Assembly (NCBI RefSeq): GCF_037076455.1 | Contig: NZ_AP028679.1 | Location: forward strand, 3,983,501-4,047,500 | Length of the DNA: 64,000 nucleotides | From: Desulfoferula mesophila | GTDB lineage: Bacteria; Desulfobacterota; Desulfarculia; Desulfarculales; Desulfarculaceae | Direction of reading: 5' to 3' | Shown: positions 41,430 to 49,620 of the stretch, in pieces | Layout of the letters: the number at the start of each line of letters is the position of its first letter | Position numbering within the stretch: position 1 is the stretch's first letter | The notes under the pieces: model-generated | Told to the model about the DNA's origin: nothing | Seen by the model: only the letters and a program-made list of their open reading frames with translations | Database searches by the model: none | Program-made: the position numbers and the translations under genes

Positions 41430-41444
41430 GTCAAATATGACATG
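41427..41444. promoter_or_regulatory. perfect palindromic operator candidate
   Basis: CATGTCA (41427-41433) and TGACATG (41438-41444) form a perfect 7-bp inverted repeat with the spacer AATA. It overlaps the -10 and expected start point of the rightward promoter and precedes the leftward esterase gene. A repressor bound here could control both directions. Confidence 0.45.
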
Positions 41445-41631
41445 CACTCCTGCCCGGAGGCTACGGCCCGCCGCGGGGCGCCGGGAGTGTTGGGAAGCGG
41501 ACCGAGCCACGCTATCATTGGAGGGTGTCAGCCTGAAGGCTGAGGTGGTTGAGTTCGTTTTCGGTTAGGGCCGTCAATATCGTTCACCACGAAGGTAGAA
41601 CCCCAGGCCCTGCATCAGGGCGGGGGTTTTT
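41436..41631 (+). ncRNA. candidate small RNA or structured leader of the TonB-system operon
   Basis: A stretch of about 195 bases has its own promoter candidate and ends in a clear intrinsic terminator. Inside are a 6-bp hairpin (TCAGCC-TGAA-GGCTGA, 41528-41543) and a longer-range pairing of GTGGT (41545-41549) with ACCAC (41586-41590). A 43-codon reading frame starting ATG 41437 also fits the region but has no clear Shine-Dalgarno site. It does not match a riboswitch, 6S, tmRNA or SRP RNA that I can recognise. Confidence 0.4.
41601..41631 (+). terminator. intrinsic terminator ahead of the TonB-system operon
   Basis: GCCCTG (41607-41612) pairs with CAGGGC (41616-41621) around CAT. The stem is extended by CCCC/GGGG across a two-base bulge and is followed by TTTTT (41627-41631). 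It lies 15 bases before the first operon ATG at 41647. Confidence 0.7.
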
Positions 41632-41646
41632 CTGTTTGGGCGACAT

Positions 41647-42456
41647 ATGAAACACCAAAAGTCTAACACAGGCCGCGCGGTTCGCTGGAGCGTGCTTTTA
41701 CTGGCCCTGTCCCTGGCCGGGCTGGGCGCCGCCTCTCCCCAGGCCAAGGCCCCCCCGGCCCAGGAAGTGGGCCGCGAGGCCAAACAGGCGGTGCAGACCA
41801 GGGTGGCCACCCAGAAAGAGTTGGACGCCTGGGCCGACGAGCGCTCCACCTTGGCCGACGCCATCGAGGCGGCCCAAAAAGAGCTGAAGCTGGTCACCGC
41901 CCAGCGCACCAAGGCCCAGGCCTACTTGGCCGGGCAAAAGGCCAAGGTGGCCGAGTTGGAGCGCCGTCTGGCGGAGACCGAACGCATCCGCCGGGAGCTG
42001 GAGCCCTTCCTGGACCAGGAAACCGCCCGCCTGGCCGCCACGGTGGGGGCCGACCTGCCCTTCCTGTCCGCCGAGCGCCATAAGCGCCTGGCCGCCCTGC
42101 AACACTCCCTCAACGACTACGACGCCTCCCTGGCCAACAAGGCCGCCGGGCTGCTGAACGCCCTGGAGGTGGAGGCCCGCTACGGCCTCACGGTGTCGGT
42201 GGAAGAGACCGAACTGGACATTGAGGGGGCCCGCCGCCGGGTGCGCCTGTTGCGCCTGGGCCGCCTGGCCCTGTTCGCCCTGGACCCCTCGGGCCGCCGA
42301 GCCTGGCGCTGGGACCGGGCGAGCGGCCAGTGGAAGGCCCAGGACACCCTGCACCGCGAGTTGGAGATGGCCGCCGAGATCGCCCAGCGCCGCCGGGTGG
42401 TGAGCCTGGTGGAACTGCCGGTGGGCCTGGCCCCCGCCGCGCCGGAGGCCAAGTGA
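41647..42456 (+). CDS. DUF3450-family periplasmic protein of a TonB system
   Basis: 269 residues. An N-terminal signal peptide or anchor (WSVLLLALSLAGLGAASPQA) precedes a long coiled coil (about 45-125). The C-terminal region with RYGLTVSVEETELDIEG and DPSGRRAWRWDRASGQWK matches DUF3450. Such proteins open TtpC/ExbB/ExbD/TonB-type operons and are thought to help energised transport across the outer membrane. Its TGA overlaps the next ATG by one base. It lies directly behind a terminator-like hairpin, so read-through control is possible. Confidence 0.85.
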   Translation: MKHQKSNTGRAVRWSVLLLALSLAGLGAASPQAKAPPAQEVGREAKQAVQTRVATQKELDAWADERSTLADAIEAAQKELKLVTAQRTKAQAYLAGQKAKVAELERRLAETERIRRELEPFLDQETARLAATVGADLPFLSAERHKRLAALQHSLNDYDASLANKAAGLLNALEVEARYGLTVSVEETELDIEGARRRVRLLRLGRLALFALDPSGRRAWRWDRASGQWKAQDTLHRELEMAAEIAQRRRVVSLVELPVGLAPAAPEAK

Positions 42457-43847
42457 TGGGCGGGCGGGCGTGGGTGTTGGCCGCCGTCCTGGCCTTGGGC
42501 CTGTGCGCTCCGGCCCAGGCCGCCGACTTCAACCAGGCGGCCAAACAGACGGCCCAGGACCGCTCCCAGGCCCAGGCCGAGATGAGCCGCGCCAAGCAGG
42601 ACATCGCCCAAGAGCGGGCGGCCATGCAAGCCAAGCTCAAGGCGCTGCAAGAGAGCCTGGCCCGGGAGAAGAAGGCCCTGGCCCAGGCCCGCGAGGATCT
42701 GGCCGCCGTCAGCCGCCGCAGGGCCGAGCTCTCCCGCCAGCTGGCCGAGACCAGCGGCGACCTCAAGGAGCTGGCCGGTCACGTGCGCGCCGCCGCCCGG
42801 GAGCTGTTGGCCATGGCCGAGCGCTCCCCGGTGACCGCCGAGGACCCCGGCCGCCTGGAGGCGCTACGCGCCTATCTCAACAAGAGCCGCTTCCCCGGCC
42901 TGACCGACATCGAAAAGCTGGTGAACCTCTACTTCGGCGAGATCACGGCCGGCGGCCAAATCGCCCGCCGGCAAGGCGCTCTGGTAAATCAGGAGGGCCA
43001 GGACGTGCAGGCCGACCTGGTGCGCCTGGGCGGCTTCACCACCCTGTACCGCGTGAACGGCCAGGTGGGCCTGGCCACCCTGGGCCCGGCCTCGGGCCGC
43101 CTGCTGGCCGCCGGGGGCGAGCTGCCCTGGGGCCTGAGCGGCGACATCAACGCCTATCTGGACCGCCAGACCGACGCCGCGCCCCTGGACATCAGCGGCG
43201 GCGCGGCGCTCAAGCAACTCAGCCGCCGCGAGACCCTGTGGGAGCAGATTCTCTCCGGCGGGCCCCTGGTGTGGCCCATCCTGGCGGTGGGCCTGGCCGC
43301 CCTGCTGCTCATCCTGGAGCGGCTCTGGTTCTTCCGCAGGGTACGGGCCAACACCGACGAAATGATGACCCACGTGGCCGAACTGGTGGGCAAGGGCGAC
43401 TTCGCCGGGGCCCTGGACGAGGCCGACAAGCAGAAGGGACGGCCCACCAGCAACGTGCTCACCGCGGGCCTGGCCCTTCGGGACCAGCCCAGCGAGGTGA
43501 TCGACAACGGGCTCAGCGAGGCCATGCTGCGCGAGCTGCCCCGCCTGGAGCGCTTCCTCACCGCGCTCAAGGTGCTGGCCGCCGTGGCTCCCCTGTTGGG
43601 CCTGTTGGGCACGGTCACCGGCATGATCAACACTTTCCAGGTCATCACCGTCTTCGGCACCGGCGATCCCCGGCTCATGGCCGGGGGCATCTCCGAGGCG
43701 CTGATCACCACCCAGTTGGGCCTGGCCGTGGCCATTCCCATCCTGGTGGCCTCGGCCCTGCTGGGCCGCCGGGCCCAGCGCCTGGCCGGGGACATGGAAG
43801 AAAAGGCGGTGGCCCTGTCCGCCGCCTTGATCCAGGCGAGGCGCTAG
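42456..43847 (+). CDS. MotA/TolQ/ExbB proton-channel protein with periplasmic coiled-coil extension (TtpC-like)
   Basis: 463 residues from ATG 42456. A signal peptide ends near PAQAAD. A coiled-coil and periplasmic region (about 25-260) follows. The C-terminal ~190 residues are an ExbB-type unit with LAAVAPLLGLLGTVTGMINTFQVI. The architecture is that of TtpC, an accessory energiser of some TonB complexes. It is coupled to the DUF3450 gene by a one-base overlap and is followed 2 bases later by a second, ordinary ExbB gene. Confidence 0.88.
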   Translation: MGGRAWVLAAVLALGLCAPAQAADFNQAAKQTAQDRSQAQAEMSRAKQDIAQERAAMQAKLKALQESLAREKKALAQAREDLAAVSRRRAELSRQLAETSGDLKELAGHVRAAARELLAMAERSPVTAEDPGRLEALRAYLNKSRFPGLTDIEKLVNLYFGEITAGGQIARRQGALVNQEGQDVQADLVRLGGFTTLYRVNGQVGLATLGPASGRLLAAGGELPWGLSGDINAYLDRQTDAAPLDISGGAALKQLSRRETLWEQILSGGPLVWPILAVGLAALLLILERLWFFRRVRANTDEMMTHVAELVGKGDFAGALDEADKQKGRPTSNVLTAGLALRDQPSEVIDNGLSEAMLRELPRLERFLTALKVLAAVAPLLGLLGTVTGMINTFQVITVFGTGDPRLMAGGISEALITTQLGLAVAIPILVASALLGRRAQRLAGDMEEKAVALSAALIQARR

Positions 43848-43849
43848 CC

Positions 43850-44467
43850 GTGGACGCGTTGCGCTCCGCGTGGGAGTTCATCCTGGCCGGGGGGCCGGTG
43901 ATGTGGCCCCTGATGGCCCTATCCCTGTGGCTGTGGGCCCTGGTGCTCTACAAGTTCCTGTGGCTGGCCCGGGTGCGCCGCGAACGGCTGGAGCCGGGCC
44001 AGGCCCTGGAAGACCTGCTGCGCCGGCGGCCTCCCGAGGTGTTGGGGCCGCGCAGCGCCGCGCTGGCCCACTTCCTGGGCGAGCCCTACCACGCCCCCAA
44101 GGCCGACGTGCGCCTGTGGGAGGCGGCGGTGCGCCGCCAGGGGCCGCGCCTTTGGCGCCATGTGGACACCATCCTCATGCTGGCCGCCGTGGCCCCCCTG
44201 TTGGGCCTGCTGGGCACGGTCAGCGGCATGATCGACACCTTCGCGGTGATCGGCGAGTACGGCACGGGCAACGCCCAGGCCATGGCCGGGGGCATCCGCG
44301 AGGCCCTGATCACCACCGAGACCGGCCTGTTGGTGGCCATCCCCGGCCTGTTCGCGGGCTACGTGTTGCGCCGTCAGGCGCGCAAGCTGCAGCAGGGCCT
44401 GTTGTCCTTTGCCGCGGCGGTGCACAGCTGGCTGCGTTCCAGACAGGAGGCGGCATGCTCAAGTTGA
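43850..44467 (+). CDS. exbB: ExbB-family biopolymer transport protein
   Basis: 205 residues from GTG 43850. It has three membrane spans and the conserved LAAVAPLLGLLGTVSGMIDTF block, followed by AGGIREALITTETGLLVAIP. It forms the proton channel with ExbD and energises TonB. It starts 2 bases after the TtpC-like stop and overlaps exbD by 13 bases. The tandem ExbB pair is typical of the DUF3450/TtpC type of TonB system. Confidence 0.92.
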   Translation: MDALRSAWEFILAGGPVMWPLMALSLWLWALVLYKFLWLARVRRERLEPGQALEDLLRRRPPEVLGPRSAALAHFLGEPYHAPKADVRLWEAAVRRQGPRLWRHVDTILMLAAVAPLLGLLGTVSGMIDTFAVIGEYGTGNAQAMAGGIREALITTETGLLVAIPGLFAGYVLRRQARKLQQGLLSFAAAVHSWLRSRQEAACSS

Positions 44468-44883
44468 GAAGCCGCCTGGGCGGCATGGACAACAACGGCG
44501 GGGACGAGGCCGAGATCAACATGGCCCCGCTCATCGACATGGTGTTCATCCTGTTGATCTTCTTCCTGGTCACCACCACTTTTGTGCGCGAGTCCGGGGT
44601 GGAGGTGCAACGGCCCACCGCGGCCACCGCCGCCGCCAAGCAGAAAGGGGCCCTAGTGGTCTCCGTGGCCGGGGACGGGCGCATCTTCGTGGAGCGCCGC
44701 CAAGTGGACCTGAGGGCGGTGCGCGGCCTGGTGGAGCGCTTCTTGGCCGAAGACCCCAGCGGCGCGGTGATCATCGCCGCCGACAAATCCACCCCCACCG
44801 GACGCACCGTGGAGGTCTTGGACGAGTGCCGCCTGGCCGGGGCCAAGGACGTGGCCGTGGCCGCCAAGAGGCCGGGCTCGTGA
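44455..44883 (+). CDS. exbD: ExbD-family biopolymer transport protein
   Basis: 142 residues from ATG 44455, behind ACAGGAGG. It has a short cytoplasmic N-terminus, then one membrane span in NMAPLIDMVFILLIFFLVTT with the conserved proton-pathway Asp, and then a periplasmic domain. With ExbB it converts proton flow into TonB movement. Overlaps on both sides (13 bases with exbB, 4 with tonB) indicate translational coupling. Confidence 0.93.
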   Translation: MLKLRSRLGGMDNNGGDEAEINMAPLIDMVFILLIFFLVTTTFVRESGVEVQRPTAATAAAKQKGALVVSVAGDGRIFVERRQVDLRAVRGLVERFLAEDPSGAVIIAADKSTPTGRTVEVLDECRLAGAKDVAVAAKRPGS

Positions 44884-45536
44884 GCTGCACCGCCCTGGAG
44901 AGGCCCTCCTCGCGCTGGGTCTGGGTCCTGGCCTTGGCCGGGGCGGTGCTCTTGAATCTGGTCATCTTCGGTTCCGCCTCCTGGCTGCTGAAAAAAGACC
45001 TCACCCGCCCCGATCTGGAAGCCTTTTCCGTCAACGCCTTTTTGCCCCTGCCGCCTCCGCCCCCGCCGGAGCGCGAGGAGGAGCCGCCGCCCCCGCCTCC
45101 GCCGCCCAAGGTGATCAAGATGCAGCCGGTGCAGGCGGCCCCCACGGCCACCCCCCAACCGGCCCTGGAGACCCCGCAGATCAACCTGGAGCTCAACCCC
45201 CGCCTGGCGGTGGGGGTGGCGGTGCCCGCTCCCCGGCCCCAGCGCTACAACCTGGGCCAGGTGGACCGGGCCCCCCTGGCCAAAGGGCAGGTGCCCCCGC
45301 CCTACCCCTACCTGGCCCGGCGCCGGGGCATCGAGGGGGCGGTGACGGTGCGCTTTTTGGTGGACCGCCAGGGCGGGGTGCGCAACCTGGAGGTGATCAA
45401 GGCCAAGCCCGCCGGCATCTTCGAGGAGAGCGTGCTCAAGACCGTGGGCCGCTGGCGCTTCGCGCCGGGGGTCAAGGACGGCGAGCCGGTGGATACCTGG
45501 GTGGAGACCACCATCCGCTTCAAGCTGGAACGATGA
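44880..45536 (+). CDS. tonB: TonB-family energy transducer
   Basis: 218 residues from GTG 44880. One N-terminal membrane span (WVLALAGAVLLNLVIFGSAS) is followed by a proline-rich, Glu-interrupted stretch of about 30 residues and the C-terminal TonB domain. That domain has YPYLARRRGIEGAVTVRFLV and RWRFAPGVKDGEPVD and would contact outer-membrane receptors. No TonB-dependent receptor gene is in the window, so the ligand (iron chelate, cobalamin or other) is unknown. Cobalamin uptake would be relevant to HgcA, but that is speculation. Confidence 0.92.
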   Translation: MSCTALERPSSRWVWVLALAGAVLLNLVIFGSASWLLKKDLTRPDLEAFSVNAFLPLPPPPPPEREEEPPPPPPPPKVIKMQPVQAAPTATPQPALETPQINLELNPRLAVGVAVPAPRPQRYNLGQVDRAPLAKGQVPPPYPYLARRRGIEGAVTVRFLVDRQGGVRNLEVIKAKPAGIFEESVLKTVGRWRFAPGVKDGEPVDTWVETTIRFKLER

Positions 45537-46840
45537 AGCATAGCCTGCTCATAGCGCTCCTGACCCTGCTATTGGCCGCGGCCCCGGCCCTGGCCGCCCC
45601 GGCCGAGCCCTGCACGGCCACCGAGCCCCGCCTGAACCGCAGCGCCCACCAGGCGCTGTTCGAGGCCCAGAAGCTCATGGACGGCCACAAGGACGCCGAG
45701 GCGGCCAAGCGGTTGGCCGCCTATGCCAAGGACCATCCCGAAGGGCACCCGCAGGTCTGGTTCTTGCGCGGGGTGCTGGCCTACCAGGCCAAAAAGCGCG
45801 ACGAGGCCGGCGTCTACTTTGCCAAGGCCATGGAGGCCTGGCCCTGTTTCCAGGCGGCGGTGCGCAACCTGGGGGTGGTGCGCTTCGAGCAAGGCAAGCC
45901 CGCCGAGGCCGCCGGTCTGGCCTTCCGCGCCTATCAGCTCAGCAAGCCCAAGGACTACAACCTGCTCTACGAGGCCGCGGTGTTTCGCCTGAGCGCCAAG
46001 CAGGCGGCCCAGGCCCTGCCCTGGCTGGAAGAGCTGGCCGCGCGGCCCCAGCCCAAGAAGGCCTGGCTCACCGCCCAATTACGGGCCTACCTGGACCTGC
46101 AGCGGCGGCGGGAGGCGGCCCAGGTGCTCCAGCGCCTGCTGGCCCGTTGGCCCGAGGACGCTACCCTGTGGCGCATGGGAGCCAGCCTGGCCTCCCTGAA
46201 CAAGGACTATGCCGGGGCCGCCGCCGCGCTGGCCGTGGCCTACCGGCTCCAGCCGCCTCAGGCGGCCGGCTGGCAACAGTTGGCCGAGCTCTACCGGGCC
46301 GCCGGAGCCCCCCTGGCCGCCATCCCCTATTACCAGAAGGCCTGGGGCGGCGAGCCCAAACAAATAAAGCAGCTCGACCTCCTGGCCGATCTCTACGTCC
46401 AGGGCCGCGACCTGGACCAGGCGGCGGTCTGGTCTTTGAAGGCGGCCCAGGCCGCGCCCACGGCCAAGCGCTGGGCGAGGGCGGGCCGGATATACTTGGA
46501 GCAAAAGGACTACGTCCGGGCCCACGATGCCTACAGCCAGGCGGCCAAGCTGGACGAGCGGGCCCAAAGCAAGAACCAGGGCAAGAACAAGGGCAAGAAC
46601 AAAAAAGAGGGCAAGGGCAAGGACGATCGAGGGGGCCGTTACTGGCTCCTGGCCGGCTACGCGGCCTGGCAAGACGAGCGGCTGGCCCAGGCCGAGGCCG
46701 CCTTTGGCCACGCCCTGCACCGCGCGGCCAAAAACAGCAAAACCGCCCAGGAAGCGGCGCGGGGGCTCAAGGCGGTGCGCGAGCTGCGCCGCCAAAAGAC
46801 CCAGGACCAATCGGCGATCATCGCGGGAGGCGAGGCATGA
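45533..46840 (+). CDS. tetratricopeptide-repeat protein of the TonB operon
   Basis: 435 residues. A cleavable signal peptide (SLLIALLTLLLAAAPALAAP) is followed by repeated helical pairs of TPR type across most of the length, for example WFLRGVLAYQAKKRDEAGVYFAKA. Near residues 340-365 a low-complexity Lys/Asn/Gly stretch (KNQGKNKGKNKKEGKGK) interrupts the repeats. TPR proteins end several DUF3450-type TonB operons and may link the complex to the cell envelope. The ATG overlaps the tonB stop (ATGA). Confidence 0.87.
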   Translation: MKHSLLIALLTLLLAAAPALAAPAEPCTATEPRLNRSAHQALFEAQKLMDGHKDAEAAKRLAAYAKDHPEGHPQVWFLRGVLAYQAKKRDEAGVYFAKAMEAWPCFQAAVRNLGVVRFEQGKPAEAAGLAFRAYQLSKPKDYNLLYEAAVFRLSAKQAAQALPWLEELAARPQPKKAWLTAQLRAYLDLQRRREAAQVLQRLLARWPEDATLWRMGASLASLNKDYAGAAAALAVAYRLQPPQAAGWQQLAELYRAAGAPLAAIPYYQKAWGGEPKQIKQLDLLADLYVQGRDLDQAAVWSLKAAQAAPTAKRWARAGRIYLEQKDYVRAHDAYSQAAKLDERAQSKNQGKNKGKNKKEGKGKDDRGGRYWLLAGYAAWQDERLAQAEAAFGHALHRAAKNSKTAQEAARGLKAVRELRRQKTQDQSAIIAGGEA

Positions 46841-47751
46841 ACAAGCACCACGCGGGGCCCGAGGAGATAGCGCCGGGGCTCTACCGGCTGGCCAACCGTT
46901 GGGTTCCCTCTTTCCTGCTGGACGGCCCCCAACCGGCCCTGTTCGACGCGGGCTTCGCCTGCTTCACCCAGTCTTACCTGGACGACGCGCGCCAGGTGCT
47001 GGGCGACCGTTCCCCGGCCTGGCTGTTTCTCTCCCACGTGCATTTCGACCACTGCGGGGCCGCCGGTTGGCTCCAGGAGGCCTGGCCCGAGATGCGCATC
47101 GTGGCCGCTCCCAAGGCGGCCAAGATCATCACCCGGCCCAACGCCCTAAAGCTCATCGCCCAGCTCAACCAAAGCGCGGCCCAGCAAATCGCCGCCACCC
47201 CGGGGGCCCGCCAGAGTGAGCACGAGTTCAAGCCGTTCAGTCTGGCGCGCACCGTGGACGAGGGCGACGAGATCGACCTGGGCGGTGGATTGAGCGTACG
47301 GGTGTTGGCCACCCCCGGCCACACCTGGGATTCCCTGAGCTTTTATGTGCCGCAAAAGCGCCTGCTCATCGCCTCCGAGGCGGTGGGCACCGACGCGCCG
47401 GGCGGCTACATCGTCAGCGAGTTCCTGGTGAGCTACCAGGCCTACCGCGACAGCCTGCGCCGCCTGGCCGAGATGGAGGTGGAGACGCTGTGCCCCGGCC
47501 ACCACGGAGTGCACACCGGCCCCGACGCCCGGCGGCACATCCGGCGGGCCCTGGCCGCGGCCGAGCAGTTCCGCGACTGGGTGCTGCGCCTGCTGGACCA
47601 GGAAGGGGGCGACCAGGCGCGGGTGGTGGAGCTGGTGCGCCAAGGGGAATACGACCACCGCCCCGGCCCCAAGCAGCCCCTGCCCGCCTACATGCTCAAC
47701 CTTCAGGCCCGGGTGGCCACCCTGGCCCAGGAGGCGGGGCAACCCGCCTAG
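46837..47751 (+). CDS. MBL-fold metallo-hydrolase at the end of the TonB operon
   Basis: 304 residues from ATG 46837, which overlaps the TPR-gene stop (ATGA). It has the zinc motif HVHFDHCG, later ligands in ATPGHTWD and PGHHGVHTG, and about 95 C-terminal residues beyond the core fold. It is a class B-like metallo-hydrolase of unknown substrate. It has no signal peptide, so it is cytoplasmic, which is odd for a gene coupled to envelope proteins. Its 3' end is 6 bases from the convergent ABC-importer gene. Confidence 0.85.
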   Translation: MNKHHAGPEEIAPGLYRLANRWVPSFLLDGPQPALFDAGFACFTQSYLDDARQVLGDRSPAWLFLSHVHFDHCGAAGWLQEAWPEMRIVAAPKAAKIITRPNALKLIAQLNQSAAQQIAATPGARQSEHEFKPFSLARTVDEGDEIDLGGGLSVRVLATPGHTWDSLSFYVPQKRLLIASEAVGTDAPGGYIVSEFLVSYQAYRDSLRRLAEMEVETLCPGHHGVHTGPDARRHIRRALAAAEQFRDWVLRLLDQEGGDQARVVELVRQGEYDHRPGPKQPLPAYMLNLQARVATLAQEAGQPA

Positions 47752-47757
47752 GCCGGG

Positions 47758-48798
47758 TCAGTTGATCCTCTGATCGTCGCGAAAAAGATGGGGTCGGGCC
47801 TGGGCCGGGTCCAGGGAAATCTCCGCCCCGGCCTGGGCGCCGAAGTCCGCCGGGGCGGTGGCCGTGAAGCGCGCCGCTCCCGCCCTGAGGTGCAGGACGC
47901 TCTGGCCGCCCACCCGCTCCACCAGCTCCAACCTGCCGCGCAAGGGTCCCTCACCGGGAGCGAGCTCTTCGGGCCTGAGCCCCAGCACCGCCGGGCCGGG
48001 CGTCGCCCCTTCCACCGGCAGGCGTAGCGATGGCTCGGGGCAGACGAACCAGCCGTCAGCCACCTCGCCCGCGAAAAAGTTCATGGGCGGGAAGCCCAGA
48101 AACCCGGCCACAAAGCGGTTGGCCGGACGCTGGTAGATCTCCCGGGGGCCGCCCACCTGTTGCACCCTTCCCTGGTGCAACACCGCGATGACCTGGCCCA
48201 AAGTCAGGGCCTCGGTCTGGTCGTGGGTCACGTAGAGCATGGTGGTGCCCAGCTCGCGGTGCAGGGCGGCCAGCTCCAGGCGCATCTCGCCCCGGAGCTG
48301 GGCGTCCAGGTTGGACAGGGGCTCGTCGAACAGAAACAGGCGCGGCGAGCGCACGATGGCCCGGCCGATGGCCACCCGCTGGCGCTGGCCGCCACTGAGC
48401 TGGCCCGGCTTTTTGTTGAGCAGCGCCTCTATGCCCAGCAACCGGGCCGCCCGGCCCACCTTGTCCTTGATCTCCTGCTTGGGCCGGCGGGCCATGCGCA
48501 GGGGAAAGGCCAGGTTGCCAAAGACGTCCAGGTGGGGGTATAGGGCGTAGCTCTGGAAGACCATGGCCACGTCGCGGGCCTTGGGGGCCAGCCCGGCCAG
48601 GTCCACGCCGCCCAGGCTGATGCTCCCGGCGTCCGGCTCCTCCAGCCCGGCCACCAGGCGCAGGAGGGTGCTCTTGCCGCAGCCGCTGGGGCCCAGGAGC
48701 ACCGCGAGTTGCCCTTGCTCCACGGTCAGGCTCACTCCGTCCAGCACCTTTTCCGGGCCAAAGGCCTTGTGCAGGTTGTCCAGTATCAATCCGCTCAT
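47758..48798 (-). CDS. carbohydrate ABC transporter ATP-binding protein (MalK/UgpC type)
   Basis: 346 residues. It has Walker A GPSGCGKST, the Q-loop VFQSYALYPHLDVFGN and the signature [17 protein letters not shown]-terminal OB-fold/regulatory domain follows, with MNFFAGEV and VLGLRPEELAPG, typical of MalK/UgpC-type ATPases. It powers the importer formed by the two permeases and the binding lipoprotein encoded just upstream. It starts 3 bases after the second permease and is the last gene of the operon. Confidence 0.92.
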   Translation of the reverse strand: MSGLILDNLHKAFGPEKVLDGVSLTVEQGQLAVLLGPSGCGKSTLLRLVAGLEEPDAGSISLGGVDLAGLAPKARDVAMVFQSYALYPHLDVFGNLAFPLRMARRPKQEIKDKVGRAARLLGIEALLNKKPGQLSGGQRQRVAIGRAIVRSPRLFLFDEPLSNLDAQLRGEMRLELAALHRELGTTMLYVTHDQTEALTLGQVIAVLHQGRVQQVGGPREIYQRPANRFVAGFLGFPPMNFFAGEVADGWFVCPEPSLRLPVEGATPGPAVLGLRPEELAPGEGPLRGRLELVERVGGQSVLHLRAGAARFTATAPADFGAQAGAEISLDPAQARPHLFRDDQRIN

Positions 48799-48801
48799 GG
48801 C

Positions 48802-49620
48802 TTATCCCTTGATGGCCCCGGCGCTGAGGCCGCTGACGATGCGCCGCTGGAAGAGGAACACCAGGGCCACCAGGGGAGCGGTGGCCACGGTGGAGGCGGC
48901 GGCGATCTCGCCCCAGGGCATGGTGAACTGGCCCTGGAACAGGGCGATGCCCACGGGCAGGGTCTGCACCGTTCGCCGGGTCATGATGAGCAGGGCAAAG
49001 AAGAACTCGTTCCAGGCGTAGATGAAAACCAGGATGGCCGCGGTGAACACCCCCGGCCCGGCCAGGGGCAGGATCACCCGGAGCAGGGCCCCCAGGCGGC
49101 CGCAGCCGTCCAGCATGGCCGCCTCCTCCAGTTCGCGGGGCAGCTCGCTGAAGTAGCTGGTGAGTATCCACACCGCCAGGGGCAGGGTCAGGGTGACGTA
49201 GGGGATGATCAGCCCTTGATAGCTGTTGAGCCAGCCCACCGCCTGCAGGATGCGCCAGATGGGCCCGGCCAGCGATATCTGGGGGAACATGCTCACCAGC
49301 AGCAGCCCGCCCATGAGCCAGGGCCGCCCCGGCACCCTGAGGCGGGCCAGGGCGTAGGCCGCGCCCACCCCCAGGCACAGGGTGCACACGGTGGTGCCCC
49401 CGGCCACCACCAGGCTGTTGAGCACGAAGTGCATCAGCCCGTAGCGGCTCAGGGCCGAGCGGTAGAACTCCAGCGAGCCGCCGGGCCAGAGAGTGGGGGG
49501 AATGGCCGTGACCTCGAGCTGGGTCTTGAAGCTGGTGAGCACCAGCCAGGCGAAGGGGGCCAGGGCCATGAGGCAAAAGGCTCCCGCTCCCACGGCCCCG
49601 ATTAGGCGGCCGCGTCTCAT
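48802..49620 (-). CDS. carbohydrate ABC transporter permease (UgpE/MalG type)
   Basis: 272 residues with about six membrane spans. The typical motif is the EAA loop in ELEEAAMLDGCGRLGALLRVILP. The N-terminal periplasmic TAIPPTLWPGGSLEFYRSAL block is usual for the sn-glycerol-3-phosphate/sugar class. Its ATG overlaps the stop of the other permease gene by 4 bases. It forms the second half of the membrane channel. Confidence 0.92.
   Translation of the reverse strand: MRRGRLIGAVGAGAFCLMALAPFAWLVLTSFKTQLEVTAIPPTLWPGGSLEFYRSALSRYGLMHFVLNSLVVAGGTTVCTLCLGVGAAYALARLRVPGRPWLMGGLLLVSMFPQISLAGPIWRILQAVGWLNSYQGLIIPYVTLTLPLAVWILTSYFSELPRELEEAAMLDGCGRLGALLRVILPLAGPGVFTAAILVFIYAWNEFFFALLIMTRRTVQTLPVGIALFQGQFTMPWGEIAAASTVATAPLVALVFLFQRRIVSGLSAGAIKG

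Noticed and set aside
41436-41600. 6S RNA, SRP RNA, tmRNA or cobalamin riboswitch in the TonB leader
   Set aside because: None of the conserved sequence blocks I know for these RNAs is present; only generic hairpins and a terminator.
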